Below are positions 16,888 through 26,314 of a stretch of DNA of 58,243 nucleotides, one piece after another. Under the pieces are notes generated by a model, which was not told the origin of the DNA, searched no databases, and was given only the letters and a program-made list of their open reading frames with translations. The stretch lies in the NCBI GenBank assembly GCA_014190435.1, contig BJGJ01000001.1, forward strand, positions 1 through 58,243, read 5' to 3'. The position numbers were made by a program, and so were the translations under genes. Each line of letters opens with the position of its first letter. Positions within the stretch are counted from its first letter, which is position 1. The stretch comes from Methylocystaceae bacterium. GTDB taxonomy: Bacteria > Pseudomonadota > Alphaproteobacteria > Rhizobiales > Beijerinckiaceae.

Positions 16888-17838
16888 ATGACGAAGCGCT
16901 ACAGTGAAGATGAATTAATCGTAAAGCTATTTTTGCCAATAGCCGGACCAGAAGCTTATGGATTAGCTGATGACGCCGCTTTGATGGCTGTTCGCGACAA
17001 GCCTCTCGTCATTACAACAGATATGCTAGTCGCAGGCGTGCATTTTTTTGCGCAGGATCCACCAGAATTAATTGCCAAGAAAGCCTTGCGCGTCAATCTT
17101 TCCGATCTTGCTGCGAAAGGCGCTGTGCCGCAAGGATTTCTTCTCTCGATTGCCTTGCCGATGGACTGGAGCAATGCATGGCTTGAGGCTTTTGCCCGAG
17201 GCCTAGGCGAAGATGCACAGGAATTTGCGGCCCCCTTGCTTGGCGGCGACACATCCTCAACGTCGGGGCCTTTAACCATTTCCATTACCGCCTTCGGGAC
17301 AGTTGAGACTTTTATCGCGCGTTGCGGGGCGCGGGTGGGAGATGGCGTTTATGTCTCAGGACCAATTGGCGAAGCGGCTTTAGGTCTTTGGCTTCGCCAA
17401 AACCCCAATCATCTTGACACTCTATCGCACAAGGCCCGGGAAGATCTGCTGGCGCGTTATCGACTACCCTGGCCCCGTCTTGATCTTGGTCCATTGCTGA
17501 TTAGTTCCGCGAGCGCGTCGATGGACATTTCGGATGGGTTGGTGGGCGATTTGACCAAGCTAACTCAAGCCTCAGGGGTGAGCGCTGAGGTGATGACTAG
17601 CGATATCCCTCTCTCGGTGGCGGCGTTAGAGGCGATTGCGCTTAACCCCGAGCTCTTAGAGCTCGCGCTAACGGGCGGGGATGATTACGAAATCCTGTTC
17701 ACGGCGGGGGCTGATTTTTCTCCGCCCGAGGGAATCCGGCGCATCGGCGCAGTGACAGCTGGCTCGGATCCGCCGATCCTTCGCGATGGGGAGGGCAAAA
17801 AAGTGTTTTTCAAGAAAAATTCCTACCGCCATTTTTGA
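16888..17838 (+). CDS. thiL: Thiamine-monophosphate kinase
   Basis: 316 residues. ThiL phosphorylates thiamine monophosphate to the active pyrophosphate. Visible family features are the acidic metal site in DDAALMAV, TTDMLVAGVHF, RVNLSDLAAKGAVP, LLGGDTSSTSGPL, MDISDGLVGDL and LTGGDDYEILF. Last gene of the nusB segment before hppA. No TPP riboswitch was recognised. Confidence 0.96.
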   Translation: MTKRYSEDELIVKLFLPIAGPEAYGLADDAALMAVRDKPLVITTDMLVAGVHFFAQDPPELIAKKALRVNLSDLAAKGAVPQGFLLSIALPMDWSNAWLEAFARGLGEDAQEFAAPLLGGDTSSTSGPLTISITAFGTVETFIARCGARVGDGVYVSGPIGEAALGLWLRQNPNHLDTLSHKAREDLLARYRLPWPRLDLGPLLISSASASMDISDGLVGDLTKLTQASGVSAEVMTSDIPLSVAALEAIALNPELLELALTGGDDYEILFTAGADFSPPEGIRRIGAVTAGSDPPILRDGEGKKVFFKKNSYRHF

Positions 17839-18014
17839 CGCTGAAACCCTCTGCGCCATTGCCGCTGGCCCCTGTTTCTGGCAGAAAGCGCCCGGGAGGA
17901 TTTAGCTGGGCCGAGGTGATTCTTGGCTTTTAGGTTATTGTTTTTCCTCACAGCGACGGGCAGTCGCGCAAGTCTCGGCCGGCAATCGGCCTGGAAATAA
18001 AAGGCGAATTCATT

Positions 18015-20198
18015 ATGGTTTTGTTTCTCACCATCGTCTTCGGACTGATGTCCGTCGTTTACGGCGTGAAGACCGCGCAAGAATTGCTGGCGGCAGACGC
18101 TGGTTCGGCGCGCATGCAAGAAATTTCAGGAGCCATAGCCGAAGGGGCACAGGCCTTTCTTAATCGCCAATATAAAACCATTGGCATGGTCGGCGGTGTG
18201 ATTTTTGTCATACTGGTTATTCTACTTGGCTGGGCAGTGGCCTTTGGCTTTCTTATTGGCGCGGCTCTGTCGGGCGCAGCAGGCTATATCGGTATGAATG
18301 TCTCTGTGCGGGCTAATGTTCGGACAGCTCAGGCAGCGACCCAATCAATTGCAGCAGGCTTAGACATTGCTTTCAAAGCGGGTGCCATTACTGGTTTGCT
18401 TGTCGCCGGTCTGGCCTTACTCGGCGTTGCCGTCTACTATGCTATTTTGACTTGGGTCTTTGGCTATTCCCCTTCTGATCGCACAGTGGTTGATGCGCTT
18501 GTTGGTCTTGGCTTTGGCGCGTCGTTAATCTCGATTTTTGCTCGTTTGGGCGGTGGCATTTTCACAAAAGGTGCCGACGTTGGCGCAGATCTTGTTGGTA
18601 AAGTCGAGGCGGGCATACCTGAAGATGATCCGCGCAACCCAGCAACAATTGCAGATAATGTTGGCGATAATGTTGGCGATTGCGCTGGCATGGCCGCGGA
18701 TCTTTTCGAGACCTATGCTGTAACCATCGTCGCGACAATGGTTTTGGCCTCGATCTTCTTTGCCGGTCAGTCTGGTCTTTCGTCTGCCGTGGTTTATCCG
18801 CTGGCAATTGGCGGATTGTCTATTCTGACCTCAATCGCAGGCACATATTTCGTAAAGCTCGGAGATGACGAAACTCCTTGGGGAAAATTTGCAGCGCCTT
18901 ATTTTGAAAAGATTGGGTTAAAAAAAGATTCCATTATGGATGCGCTCTACAAAGGCCTTATCGCCGCGGGCGTATTGTCAATCGGCGGGCTCTTTATCGC
19001 AACAACCGTCACCGTTGGATGGGGTGAAATCGGCAAGGCGAATGGGGTTGCAATTCATGGTTATGGATTGTTTTTCTCCGGCATCCTTGGCCTGATCGTT
19101 ACAGGCGCAATTGTCTATATCACGGAATATTATACAGCGACGGGTAAGCGTCCTGTTGTGTCGATTGCGCAGGCTTCCGTTACGGGGCATGGCACAAACG
19201 TCATTCAGGGCCTTGCTGTGTCGCTTGAGTCAACGGCGGCTCCCGCTTTGGTGATTGTTCTGGGGATTATTCTTACCTTTGAACTTGGCGGCTTATATGG
19301 CACGGCGATCGCGGTAACGACGATGTTAGGTCTGGCAGGTATGATTGTCGCCTTGGACGCCTTTGGTCCCGTGACAGATAATGCGGGCGGCATTGCAGAA
19401 ATGGCGGGATTACCAAAGGAAGTTCGGCAATCCACCGATGCATTAGATGCAGTTGGCAATACAACGAAGGCTGTCACTAAAGGCTATGCAATCGGTTCTG
19501 CAGGTCTTGGCGCCTTAGTGCTATTTGCGGCTTACACCAACGATCTTAAACATTTCATTGAGACGGGCGTGCCCTTCTTCAAAGGGATTGATAAAGTCGA
19601 CTTTGATCTTTCAAATCCTTATGTCGTTGCGGGCCTGATTTTTGGCGGCTTAATCCCCTACCTGTTTGGAGGTATCGCCATGACAGCGGTAGGGCGCGCG
19701 GCTGGATCCGTTGTCGTTGAAGTGCGTCGGCAATTCAAAGAGAAGCCTGGCATTATGACTGGAGCAGAGCGCCCTGATTATGGACGCGCGGTCGATATGC
19801 TGACGCAGGCGGCAATTAAGGAAATGATTATTCCTTCTCTCCTTCCGGTGCTTGCGCCAATCGTCGCGTTTCTTGTCGCTTGGGTTCTTGGCGGCAAGGC
19901 TAATGCTTTTGCGGCGCTCGGTGCGCTTTTATTGGGCGTCATCGTCAATGGCTTATTTGTAGCTATATCGATGACGTCCGGCGGCGGCGCTTGGGATAAC
20001 GCTAAAAAGTCTTTTGAAGACGGATTCGTCGATCAAGATGGCGTCCGGCATCTCAAGGGCTCGGAAGCACATAAAGCGTCCGTAACTGGCGATACCGTTG
20101 GAGATCCTTATAAGGATACCGCCGGCCCTGCGGTTAATCCCGCCATTAAAATTACAAATATTGTCGCTTTGCTGCTTCTTGCCATTTTGGCGCATTAA
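18015..20198 (+). CDS. hppA: Membrane proton-pumping pyrophosphatase (K+-independent type)
   Basis: 727 residues and about 16 transmembrane helices. It couples hydrolysis of pyrophosphate to proton export. Substrate-site aspartates are seen in [32 protein letters not shown] and [11 protein letters not shown], and in the C-terminal [17 protein letters not shown]. The motif GNTTKA has Lys where K+-dependent pumps have Ala, so this should be the K+-independent H+ class. It has its own 176-base upstream region and a strong terminator, so it is probably one transcription unit. Confidence 0.97.
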   Translation: MVLFLTIVFGLMSVVYGVKTAQELLAADAGSARMQEISGAIAEGAQAFLNRQYKTIGMVGGVIFVILVILLGWAVAFGFLIGAALSGAAGYIGMNVSVRANVRTAQAATQSIAAGLDIAFKAGAITGLLVAGLALLGVAVYYAILTWVFGYSPSDRTVVDALVGLGFGASLISIFARLGGGIFTKGADVGADLVGKVEAGIPEDDPRNPATIADNVGDNVGDCAGMAADLFETYAVTIVATMVLASIFFAGQSGLSSAVVYPLAIGGLSILTSIAGTYFVKLGDDETPWGKFAAPYFEKIGLKKDSIMDALYKGLIAAGVLSIGGLFIATTVTVGWGEIGKANGVAIHGYGLFFSGILGLIVTGAIVYITEYYTATGKRPVVSIAQASVTGHGTNVIQGLAVSLESTAAPALVIVLGIILTFELGGLYGTAIAVTTMLGLAGMIVALDAFGPVTDNAGGIAEMAGLPKEVRQSTDALDAVGNTTKAVTKGYAIGSAGLGALVLFAAYTNDLKHFIETGVPFFKGIDKVDFDLSNPYVVAGLIFGGLIPYLFGGIAMTAVGRAAGSVVVEVRRQFKEKPGIMTGAERPDYGRAVDMLTQAAIKEMIIPSLLPVLAPIVAFLVAWVLGGKANAFAALGALLLGVIVNGLFVAISMTSGGGAWDNAKKSFEDGFVDQDGVRHLKGSEAHKASVTGDTVGDPYKDTAGPAVNPAIKITNIVALLLLAILAH

Positions 20199-20220
20199 CC
20201 AAAGCAGATAGAAAGTTTAA

Positions 20221-20246
20221 AGGCGGGGGCGACTCCGCCTTTTTTA
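20221..20246 (+). terminator. Rho-independent terminator of hppA
   Basis: AGGCGG (20221-20226) pairs with CCGCCT (20235-20240) and is followed at once by a run of T residues (20241-20245) and ATT. It starts 23 bases after the hppA stop. Confidence 0.85.
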
Positions 20247-20297
20247 TTGTTTCTTTAGTCGCAGTTTTTCTAAAGCCGGCCTATAATCTCTGCGCCT

Positions 20298-22331
20298 ATG
20301 ACCCATCCTTTCTTTTGTCTGCACAACCATGGTTTTATTCGCGCCGCCGTCGCGGCGCCGCACTTAAAAGTGGCTGAACCCGCTTTTAATGTGGGTAAAA
20401 TAATTGAGATGGCGCAAAAAGCAGATCAGCAGGCGGCGTCGATCGTTCTTTTTCCAGAGCTCTGTCTGTCCGCTTACGCCATAGATGACCTGTTGCAACA
20501 GGACGTTTTACTATCTGCGGTAGAGCGCGCATTGGAAGAAATTATTATAGCTTCGGCGCATTTAAAATCGATCATTATTGTAGGCGCTCCGCTGCGGCAT
20601 CGTGGTCGACTTTATAATTGTGCGGTTGCAATTCTGCGCGGTGATATTCTTGCTGTTACACCGAAAATCTTTTTGCCAAATTATCGCGAATTTTACGAGA
20701 AGAGACATTTTTCTTCTGGGGCGTCAGTTGTCGGCGAACAGATTAATGTCGCGGGTAAAGCAGCTCCGTTTGGATGGGATATAGTTCTTGAAGCAGAGGA
20801 TTTCCCGGGTCTCGTTTTGCATATGGAAATTTGTGAAGACGTGTGGGTGCCTATTCCTCCCTCATCGCGCGCGGCATTAGCTGGAGCTACGGTCTTACTA
20901 AATTTATCGGCTTCTAATGCGATTGTTGGAAAATCTGATTTTAGGCAAAGACTTTGCGCGACGCATTCAGCTAGTTGTCTTTCTGCTTATCTCTATTCCG
21001 CCTCGGGCCAGGGGGAGTCGACAACAGATCTTGCTTGGGACGGCGAAGCGATGATCCATGAAAATGGCATTTTGCTTGTAAAAGCTCCACGCTTTTCAAT
21101 GCAGCCAGAGCTCGTTGTCGCAGATTTAGATATTGGCCTACTTGTCGCAGAGCGTATGCGTCAAAGTTCTTTTGGCGACTGCGCTGATAGAGAATTATTG
21201 GATGTGGATTTTCGCCGCATCAAATTTACGCTGAGCGCACCACGTGATCAAGATCTTGGTTTCTTGCGGAGTGTGGAAAGATTTCCTTTTGTGCCATCAG
21301 ATGAGACGCGATTAAGCGAACTTTGTTATGAAGCTTTTAATATTCAAGCGCATGGCCTCGAGCAACGTCTGCGCGCAACACAAATCTCTAAAGTCGTCAT
21401 AGGCGTGTCGGGAGGGCTGGATTCAACGCATGCGCTCTTGGTAGCTATTGCGGCTATGGAGCGATTAGGGTTGCCGCGTGAAAATATACTGGGCTACACA
21501 TTACCGGCTTTTGCAACGACAAGTAAAACTAAATCCAACGCTTGGGGCTTGATGCGCGCGCTTGGCATAACAGGCCACGAGATAGATCTCTCTCGCGCTT
21601 CTTTACAGATGTTGAGGGATATTCAACATCCTGCGGCGGATGGAGAAGAGCGCTATGATGCAACTTATGAGAATGTGCAGGCAGGCGCGCGAAGCGCGCT
21701 TTTGTTCCGTTTGGCAAATTTAAATGACGCTCTTGTCATTGGCACTGGCGATCTATCAGAATTGGCTTTGGGTTGGTGCACCTATGGCGTAGGCGATCAA
21801 ATGTCGCATTATAATGTGAATGCGTCTGTATCCAAGACTTTGATCCAGCATTTGATCCGTTGGTGCGCGGCTCAAGGCCGCTATGGAGAGACAGCGACAC
21901 ATATTCTTTACAACATCTTAGCTACGGAAATTTCACCAGAGCTCATACCAGGAAAAACGCTGCAAAAAACAGAAGCCGTCGTTGGTCCATATGAATTACA
22001 GGATTTCAATTTATTCTATGTCACGAGATATGGATTTTCGCCACCTAAAATCGCATTTTTAGCTTGGTATGCATGGCGAGAGGCTCAATCGGGCTATTGG
22101 CCAAGCGCGATTAAAGTAAGCGAGCGACATCAATATACATTAGAAGAAATTAAGCATTGGCTTGAGATTTTTTTAAAACGGTTTTTTACGACGAGCCAAT
22201 TTAAACGAACAGCAGCGCCTAATGGCCCTAAAGTCAGTTCAGGCGGATCGTTATCGCCGCGTGGCGATTGGCGTGCGCCCAGTGATGCGCAAGCTAAGAC
22301 TTGGCTTGATGCTCTAGACGCTATTCCATAG
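20298..22331 (+). CDS. nadE: Glutamine-dependent NAD+ synthetase
   Basis: 677 residues, the long two-domain form. The N-terminal nitrilase-type glutaminase domain shows its Glu-Lys-Cys triad in FPELCLSAYAIDDL, TPKIFLPNYREFYE and MEICEDVW. The C-terminal synthetase domain has the ATP-pyrophosphatase loop SGGLDSTHALL and GTGDLSELALGWCTYG. Ammonia released from glutamine amidates nicotinic acid adenine dinucleotide. The ATG at 20298 has no clear ribosome binding site. Confidence 0.96.
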   Translation: MTHPFFCLHNHGFIRAAVAAPHLKVAEPAFNVGKIIEMAQKADQQAASIVLFPELCLSAYAIDDLLQQDVLLSAVERALEEIIIASAHLKSIIIVGAPLRHRGRLYNCAVAILRGDILAVTPKIFLPNYREFYEKRHFSSGASVVGEQINVAGKAAPFGWDIVLEAEDFPGLVLHMEICEDVWVPIPPSSRAALAGATVLLNLSASNAIVGKSDFRQRLCATHSASCLSAYLYSASGQGESTTDLAWDGEAMIHENGILLVKAPRFSMQPELVVADLDIGLLVAERMRQSSFGDCADRELLDVDFRRIKFTLSAPRDQDLGFLRSVERFPFVPSDETRLSELCYEAFNIQAHGLEQRLRATQISKVVIGVSGGLDSTHALLVAIAAMERLGLPRENILGYTLPAFATTSKTKSNAWGLMRALGITGHEIDLSRASLQMLRDIQHPAADGEERYDATYENVQAGARSALLFRLANLNDALVIGTGDLSELALGWCTYGVGDQMSHYNVNASVSKTLIQHLIRWCAAQGRYGETATHILYNILATEISPELIPGKTLQKTEAVVGPYELQDFNLFYVTRYGFSPPKIAFLAWYAWREAQSGYWPSAIKVSERHQYTLEEIKHWLEIFLKRFFTTSQFKRTAAPNGPKVSSGGSLSPRGDWRAPSDAQAKTWLDALDAIP

Positions 22332-22522
22332 CATCCTTGCGATCTTGTAGCCTGAAGACGATGTAACGCCACGTTGAGTGATCGTCTCATCTGCCTCATA
22401 GGCTAAATAAATGAGTTTATAATTTATTTTTGCTGGATTTTTTTATTGGCGCGTGTTTAGTCATGTTCAAAAGCCAATCCAAGATAACGCAATAAATGTA
22501 GCGTATAAAAATTAAAGAGTGC
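22332..22522. other. Intergenic region with AT palindrome
   Basis: About 190 bases without a gene. A perfect 8-bp inverted repeat (AAATAAAT at 22405-22412, ATTTATTT at 22422-22429) is followed by a T-rich stretch and could be a weak terminator for nadE or an operator of the next gene. Confidence 0.4.
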
Positions 22523-23626
22523 TTGTATCAACATTTTATCTTTATCCATCCTGATGATCCGTCGCTCATGACCAATTGCCTTCACCATGGCGTAAAACCT
22601 CCATGCGCAGTTTTACATCACTTGCCCGAGGGATTTCTTGATTGTCCCGCAGATCAGCTGATGCAGCTTTTACCGGGGCCAACCCTTTTTGATCTTCCTG
22701 GTAGAGATCCAAGACCGCTTTTCATTTCAACGCTTTTGCACGGCAACGAGGATAGCGGATTAAACGCAATACAAACTGTCTTAAGGAAGCTGGGCTCTAG
22801 CGAGCTTAATCGTTCTTTATTATTATTTATCGGTAATGTCCGCGCTGCATCTCAGCAGTGCCGCACGCTACCAGACCAGCTTGACTATAATCGGATTTGG
22901 CCTGGAACTAAAATTATAGACCATCCGCTTGTTGCCATGGCGCGCTGGATATTTGATTATGCCTCGCATCTGCGTCCAATTGCCAGTATTGATATTCACA
23001 ATAATACCGGATTTAATCCACCTTATGGGTGTGTGCCTAAACTCGAGCCGCATTTCATTGCTTTAGCGAGGATGTTTTCTTCCTATATTGTGCATTTTGA
23101 GCGGCCTTTGGGTACGCATACGGCGGCTTTTTCTAGCCTGTGTCCAGCCGTCACGGTTGAATGTGGTAAGGCTGGTAAAGAATCCGCAACGCAACAGGCT
23201 ATTCGCCTCATTCAATCTTGTCTTGATCTCAAAGCTTTTGACTGTCAGCTCGGTGCGCCAGAAAAAATTGAATTGTTGCGCACTTACGCTATTGTTAAGC
23301 CGCCGCCTGGCACCTCTATATCTTTTGATGGCCAGGGTGCCGATTTTATTTTTCGAAAAGATATCGATCGATTAAATTTTAAAGAAATACAGCCAGGTGA
23401 AGTTTTTGGGTTCGTTCAAGATCAGTTTTATAAGTTAGAAATATTTGCTGGAGATGGTCTGGATTCTCCTCCGGGAGAGTATTTTGATTATATTAATGGG
23501 GAAATTCGCTTAAAAAAAGCGGCTATCCCCGCTATGCTGACGTGTGATCCGCAGGCCGTAGAACTGGATTGCCTATGTTATCTTATGCACCGTATTAATC
23601 TTGACGGCGTCAGACTTAGTTCTTGA
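22523..23626 (+). CDS. AstE/AspA-type zinc carboxypeptidase family (M14) protein
   Basis: 367 residues. Zinc-site motifs of the succinylglutamate desuccinylase/aspartoacylase group are present: HGNEDSG (His and Glu), the arginine motif YNRIWPG, the second zinc histidine in DIHNNTG, and a probable catalytic Glu in VTVECGKAG. The family removes acyl groups from amino acids; the substrate cannot be told. The predicted start is a TTG behind AAAGAG; an ATG at 22570 is the alternative. No astA-D genes are nearby, so arginine succinylase degradation is unlikely. Confidence 0.8.
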   Translation: MYQHFIFIHPDDPSLMTNCLHHGVKPPCAVLHHLPEGFLDCPADQLMQLLPGPTLFDLPGRDPRPLFISTLLHGNEDSGLNAIQTVLRKLGSSELNRSLLLFIGNVRAASQQCRTLPDQLDYNRIWPGTKIIDHPLVAMARWIFDYASHLRPIASIDIHNNTGFNPPYGCVPKLEPHFIALARMFSSYIVHFERPLGTHTAAFSSLCPAVTVECGKAGKESATQQAIRLIQSCLDLKAFDCQLGAPEKIELLRTYAIVKPPPGTSISFDGQGADFIFRKDIDRLNFKEIQPGEVFGFVQDQFYKLEIFAGDGLDSPPGEYFDYINGEIRLKKAAIPAMLTCDPQAVELDCLCYLMHRINLDGVRLSS

Positions 23627-23632
23627 TAAATG

Positions 23633-24589
23633 TTACTCAAGTCTAAACTGTGTAACAATTGGCGCATGAAGTGACCCTATAATAGGATCATGCGCAAAGA
23701 CCTCGTCTTCTAATCCTTGGTTATAAATGGATGTTTTTCTCCATGCTGTCGTTAACGCCTGAGATGTAAGAATATGGTCAAGTAATTTGGGTTTTCCTGC
23801 GTGTATAACGCTATAGGCTGGGCCGGCCGTTACTCTGGCTTCAAGGCTAACTAATTCGCGTTGTGATGTTTTGGGCTCATTTTTCTGGCCGCGGAGCAAC
23901 TGAAGGGGTGCGTCATAAAGATCAGCATTAAAATCGCCGCAAATTGCTATCAGAGCTTGAGGGTTTTGATCAAAAAGGGTTTCGCAAAATAGTCTTGTTT
24001 CTAACGCCTGTCCCTCTCGTTTCATTGTTGCGATAAATTGTCCTAAAATCCATGAACGATTGGAGCCTAACCCGCGCGCTGTAATCATCGGCACGGGTCG
24101 AGGTGCGCGAAGATGTGAATTTATAATATGAAGGGGGAGCCCATTGGGGAGAGATATCCGTGCGTAAAGGCTGGGACGATCCCATTTTATTGTGATTGCT
24201 GGTTGATAGACGCCATTATCGCTTGGCGGACGCCATTCCCATTGTGGTAATAGGGTATGATAAATTTGTTGATGTTCTTCTATGGGCCAGCGACTGAGGA
24301 TGACGAGGTTATGAATATCAGCAGGCGCGTTTGTCTTTGGATGTTGACTGGTTGCGACAAAGAAATTCTTATACCGCGTCTGCGCCAACAAATGATCCAG
24401 GGCCTCCAAATTTCGTGGGCTATGTTTGTGGCTTTTTTGTCCATTAACCTCTTGAAGACAAACAATATCAAAATCTAACTTATTGAGCAGGGGTTGAAGG
24501 ACTGCGCGGCGCTTTGCAAAAGCTTCTTCGCATTGCGGCGAGTAGTCCAAGTGCTCAAGATTGAATGTGGCAAGCCGCAGGATTAGCAT
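23633..24589 (-). CDS. Endonuclease/exonuclease/phosphatase family protein
   Basis: 318 residues from the ATG at 24589; the frame is open 45 bases further upstream, but the fold begins at LRLATFNLEHLD. EEP-fold motifs: ATFNLEHL (Asn), VCLQEVNG (metal Glu), INSHLRAPR, ICGDFNADLYD (Asp/Asn) and an end motif with H of AHDPI. No signal peptide. Members cleave nucleic acids, phosphoinositides or sphingomyelin; substrate not predictable. It ends convergently, 6 bases from the AstE-like gene. Confidence 0.82.
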   Translation of the reverse strand: MLILRLATFNLEHLDYSPQCEEAFAKRRAVLQPLLNKLDFDIVCLQEVNGQKSHKHSPRNLEALDHLLAQTRYKNFFVATSQHPKTNAPADIHNLVILSRWPIEEHQQIYHTLLPQWEWRPPSDNGVYQPAITIKWDRPSLYARISLPNGLPLHIINSHLRAPRPVPMITARGLGSNRSWILGQFIATMKREGQALETRLFCETLFDQNPQALIAICGDFNADLYDAPLQLLRGQKNEPKTSQRELVSLEARVTAGPAYSVIHAGKPKLLDHILTSQALTTAWRKTSIYNQGLEDEVFAHDPIIGSLHAPIVTQFRLE

Positions 24590-24734
24590 GGTTAACCATT
24601 GCGCATCTTTCGCTTGAGCGCCAGAACTCTGCAAGATCTGTCCCTTTTTCTTGATCAGAGCTCATGGGAATGCGCTCGACCTCGAGCCGAAATCGGGTCA
24701 ATATTAGCTGTTGTTTTCTAGGAGAATCGACGCA

Positions 24735-25430
24735 GTGTCTATTTTTGACGGAATCCCCTTCTTTAAAGGGATGGATGTTAAGCGCGCGGCAAAATTTGAG
24801 CGTCTTTGTCAGCGGAAACGCTTCAGTGAAAATGAATTGGTTGTTGATTTTGACGATGAGTCTATGGATGTTTATTTCATCGTGGCTGGCGATGTCAGAG
24901 TTTTAAACCGTACTGCGGCTGGTAAAGAAATTATTCTTGGTGATTTTCATGCAGGAAATTTTTTTGGAGAAATGGCCGCTATTGATACCGCGCATCGGTC
25001 GGCTAATGTCACGGCGCTAACGAATGCAGAAGTATTAACGGTGCCACCTGTGGTTTTTTGCGAAATTGTTTATAACGAACCGCAAATCTGTGAACGCTTA
25101 ATGCGCATTTTTACAGATCGTGTAAGACAGCTAAATGTCCGCTTGTTTGAACGCAGCGTTCTGGATTTGCGTCACCGTCTTTATGCGGAGCTCCTGCGTA
25201 TGTCTGTGCCGCGGCAAGGAGCGCAAGATCAATCAATCGTTTCTCCGCCGCCTTTTCAGCATGATTTAGCCGCGCGCATTGGATGTCGCCGAGAGCAAGT
25301 TAGTCGAGAACTGACCGCAATGATCGAGGATGGCTTGTTGGAGAAAGCGCGGGGCGGACTTGTTTTGCCTCGTCCTAAATTACTGCAAAAGCGCATCCAA
25401 GATGCCATGAACGAAGTAGATTCGGGATAG
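24735..25430 (+). CDS. Crp/Fnr family transcriptional regulator
   Basis: 231 residues. The start is taken as GTG at 24735 because AGGAGA lies 9 bases before it; a TTG at 24711 is in frame. The N-terminal cyclic-nucleotide-binding barrel has a phosphate cassette FFGEMAAIDTAHRSANV with the conserved Gly-Glu and Arg-Ser, so it may bind cAMP or cGMP. A dimer helix and a C-terminal winged helix follow (HDLAARIGCRREQVSREL). It lacks the N-terminal cysteines of Fnr. Targets are unknown. Confidence 0.87.
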   Translation: MSIFDGIPFFKGMDVKRAAKFERLCQRKRFSENELVVDFDDESMDVYFIVAGDVRVLNRTAAGKEIILGDFHAGNFFGEMAAIDTAHRSANVTALTNAEVLTVPPVVFCEIVYNEPQICERLMRIFTDRVRQLNVRLFERSVLDLRHRLYAELLRMSVPRQGAQDQSIVSPPPFQHDLAARIGCRREQVSRELTAMIEDGLLEKARGGLVLPRPKLLQKRIQDAMNEVDSG

Positions 25431-25596
25431 CATTATCTGACGTTTTTAGAGATTTAATCCTTAGTCAGGCATGTGATACGACGAATAGTCGAGCTCTAAC
25501 CGATCTTTGAGGTAACTAAAAATCTCGCGCAAAAGGCGTCAGCTTTCTAATTGGCTCCTTGGAGTAATATTCGAGATGAGTGTAGGTCTTTAACCG

Positions 25597-26268
25597 ATGA
25601 TACTAACAAGAGTTGAAAAATCTTGGCAGGAAATTGCAGCTGCGCACAAAGAGGGTGCGTTTGAGGTTTTGGCGTCAGGATACGCTGATCCAAAGCGGGG
25701 CTACCATAATTGGAGTCACTTAGAGGATCTTCTTGCAAAACTAGATCAGCTTGAGCGATTAGCAACAAGGAAAGATCTTCTTATTGCAGCGATATTTTGG
25801 CATGATGCAGTTTTTGTAACTTACGAATCTGATGGCGCTCAACGGCTTGATGCAGTCAATGTGCACGCTAGCGCTGCTCTTTTTAAACAATTTTCTTTAC
25901 ATTCTGCAGCCGACGCGCAGGCCGTTTGCGAGCTTATCTTAGCGACGATAACGCATTTAAGCGCGCGTGCGTCAGAAGGAAGCTATAGCGGTTTTGTCCA
26001 GGATTTTGATCTTTTTCTAGATCTTGATTTATCTTCGCTTGGCGCAAGCTGGCCAATTTTTAGAGAAAATCTTGATCAGATCTATTTTGAATATTCTTTA
26101 ACGCCTGAGACAAGTTTTTATCAGGATCGTTTACGTATGTTTGAAAAATTCCAAAACTGTAGCGCCAACTTGTATCGCTTAAAGGAGTCGCGCGACTTAT
26201 GGCTTACACAAGCGCAAGAAAATATTAAACGCGTAAAAATTGAATTGCTTAACTTATTAGCAAAATAA
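25597..26268 (+). CDS. HD-domain metal-dependent phosphohydrolase-like protein
   Basis: 223 residues, all helical. The motifs YHNWSHLEDLL and AAIFWHDAVF are the His and His-Asp metal pair of the predicted HD-type hydrolase family COG4339. Small soluble enzyme of unknown substrate, perhaps a nucleotide. A 5-codon reading frame begins at an ATG 21 bases upstream and may be fortuitous. It lies 166 bases after the Crp-like gene and ends at a two-way terminator. Confidence 0.78.
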   Translation: MILTRVEKSWQEIAAAHKEGAFEVLASGYADPKRGYHNWSHLEDLLAKLDQLERLATRKDLLIAAIFWHDAVFVTYESDGAQRLDAVNVHASAALFKQFSLHSAADAQAVCELILATITHLSARASEGSYSGFVQDFDLFLDLDLSSLGASWPIFRENLDQIYFEYSLTPETSFYQDRLRMFEKFQNCSANLYRLKESRDLWLTQAQENIKRVKIELLNLLAK

Positions 26269-26270
26269 AA

Positions 26271-26296
26271 ACGGCGCCCAAAGGCGCCGTTTATAT
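26271..26296. terminator. Bidirectional terminator
   Basis: ACGGCGCC (26271-26278) and GGCGCCGT (26283-26290) form a perfect 8-bp stem with a CAAA loop. A-rich sequence on the left and TTTATAT on the right allow it to stop both the HD gene and the convergent amtB. Confidence 0.85.
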
Positions 26297-26314
26297 CAAT
26301 TATTATCTTTAATT

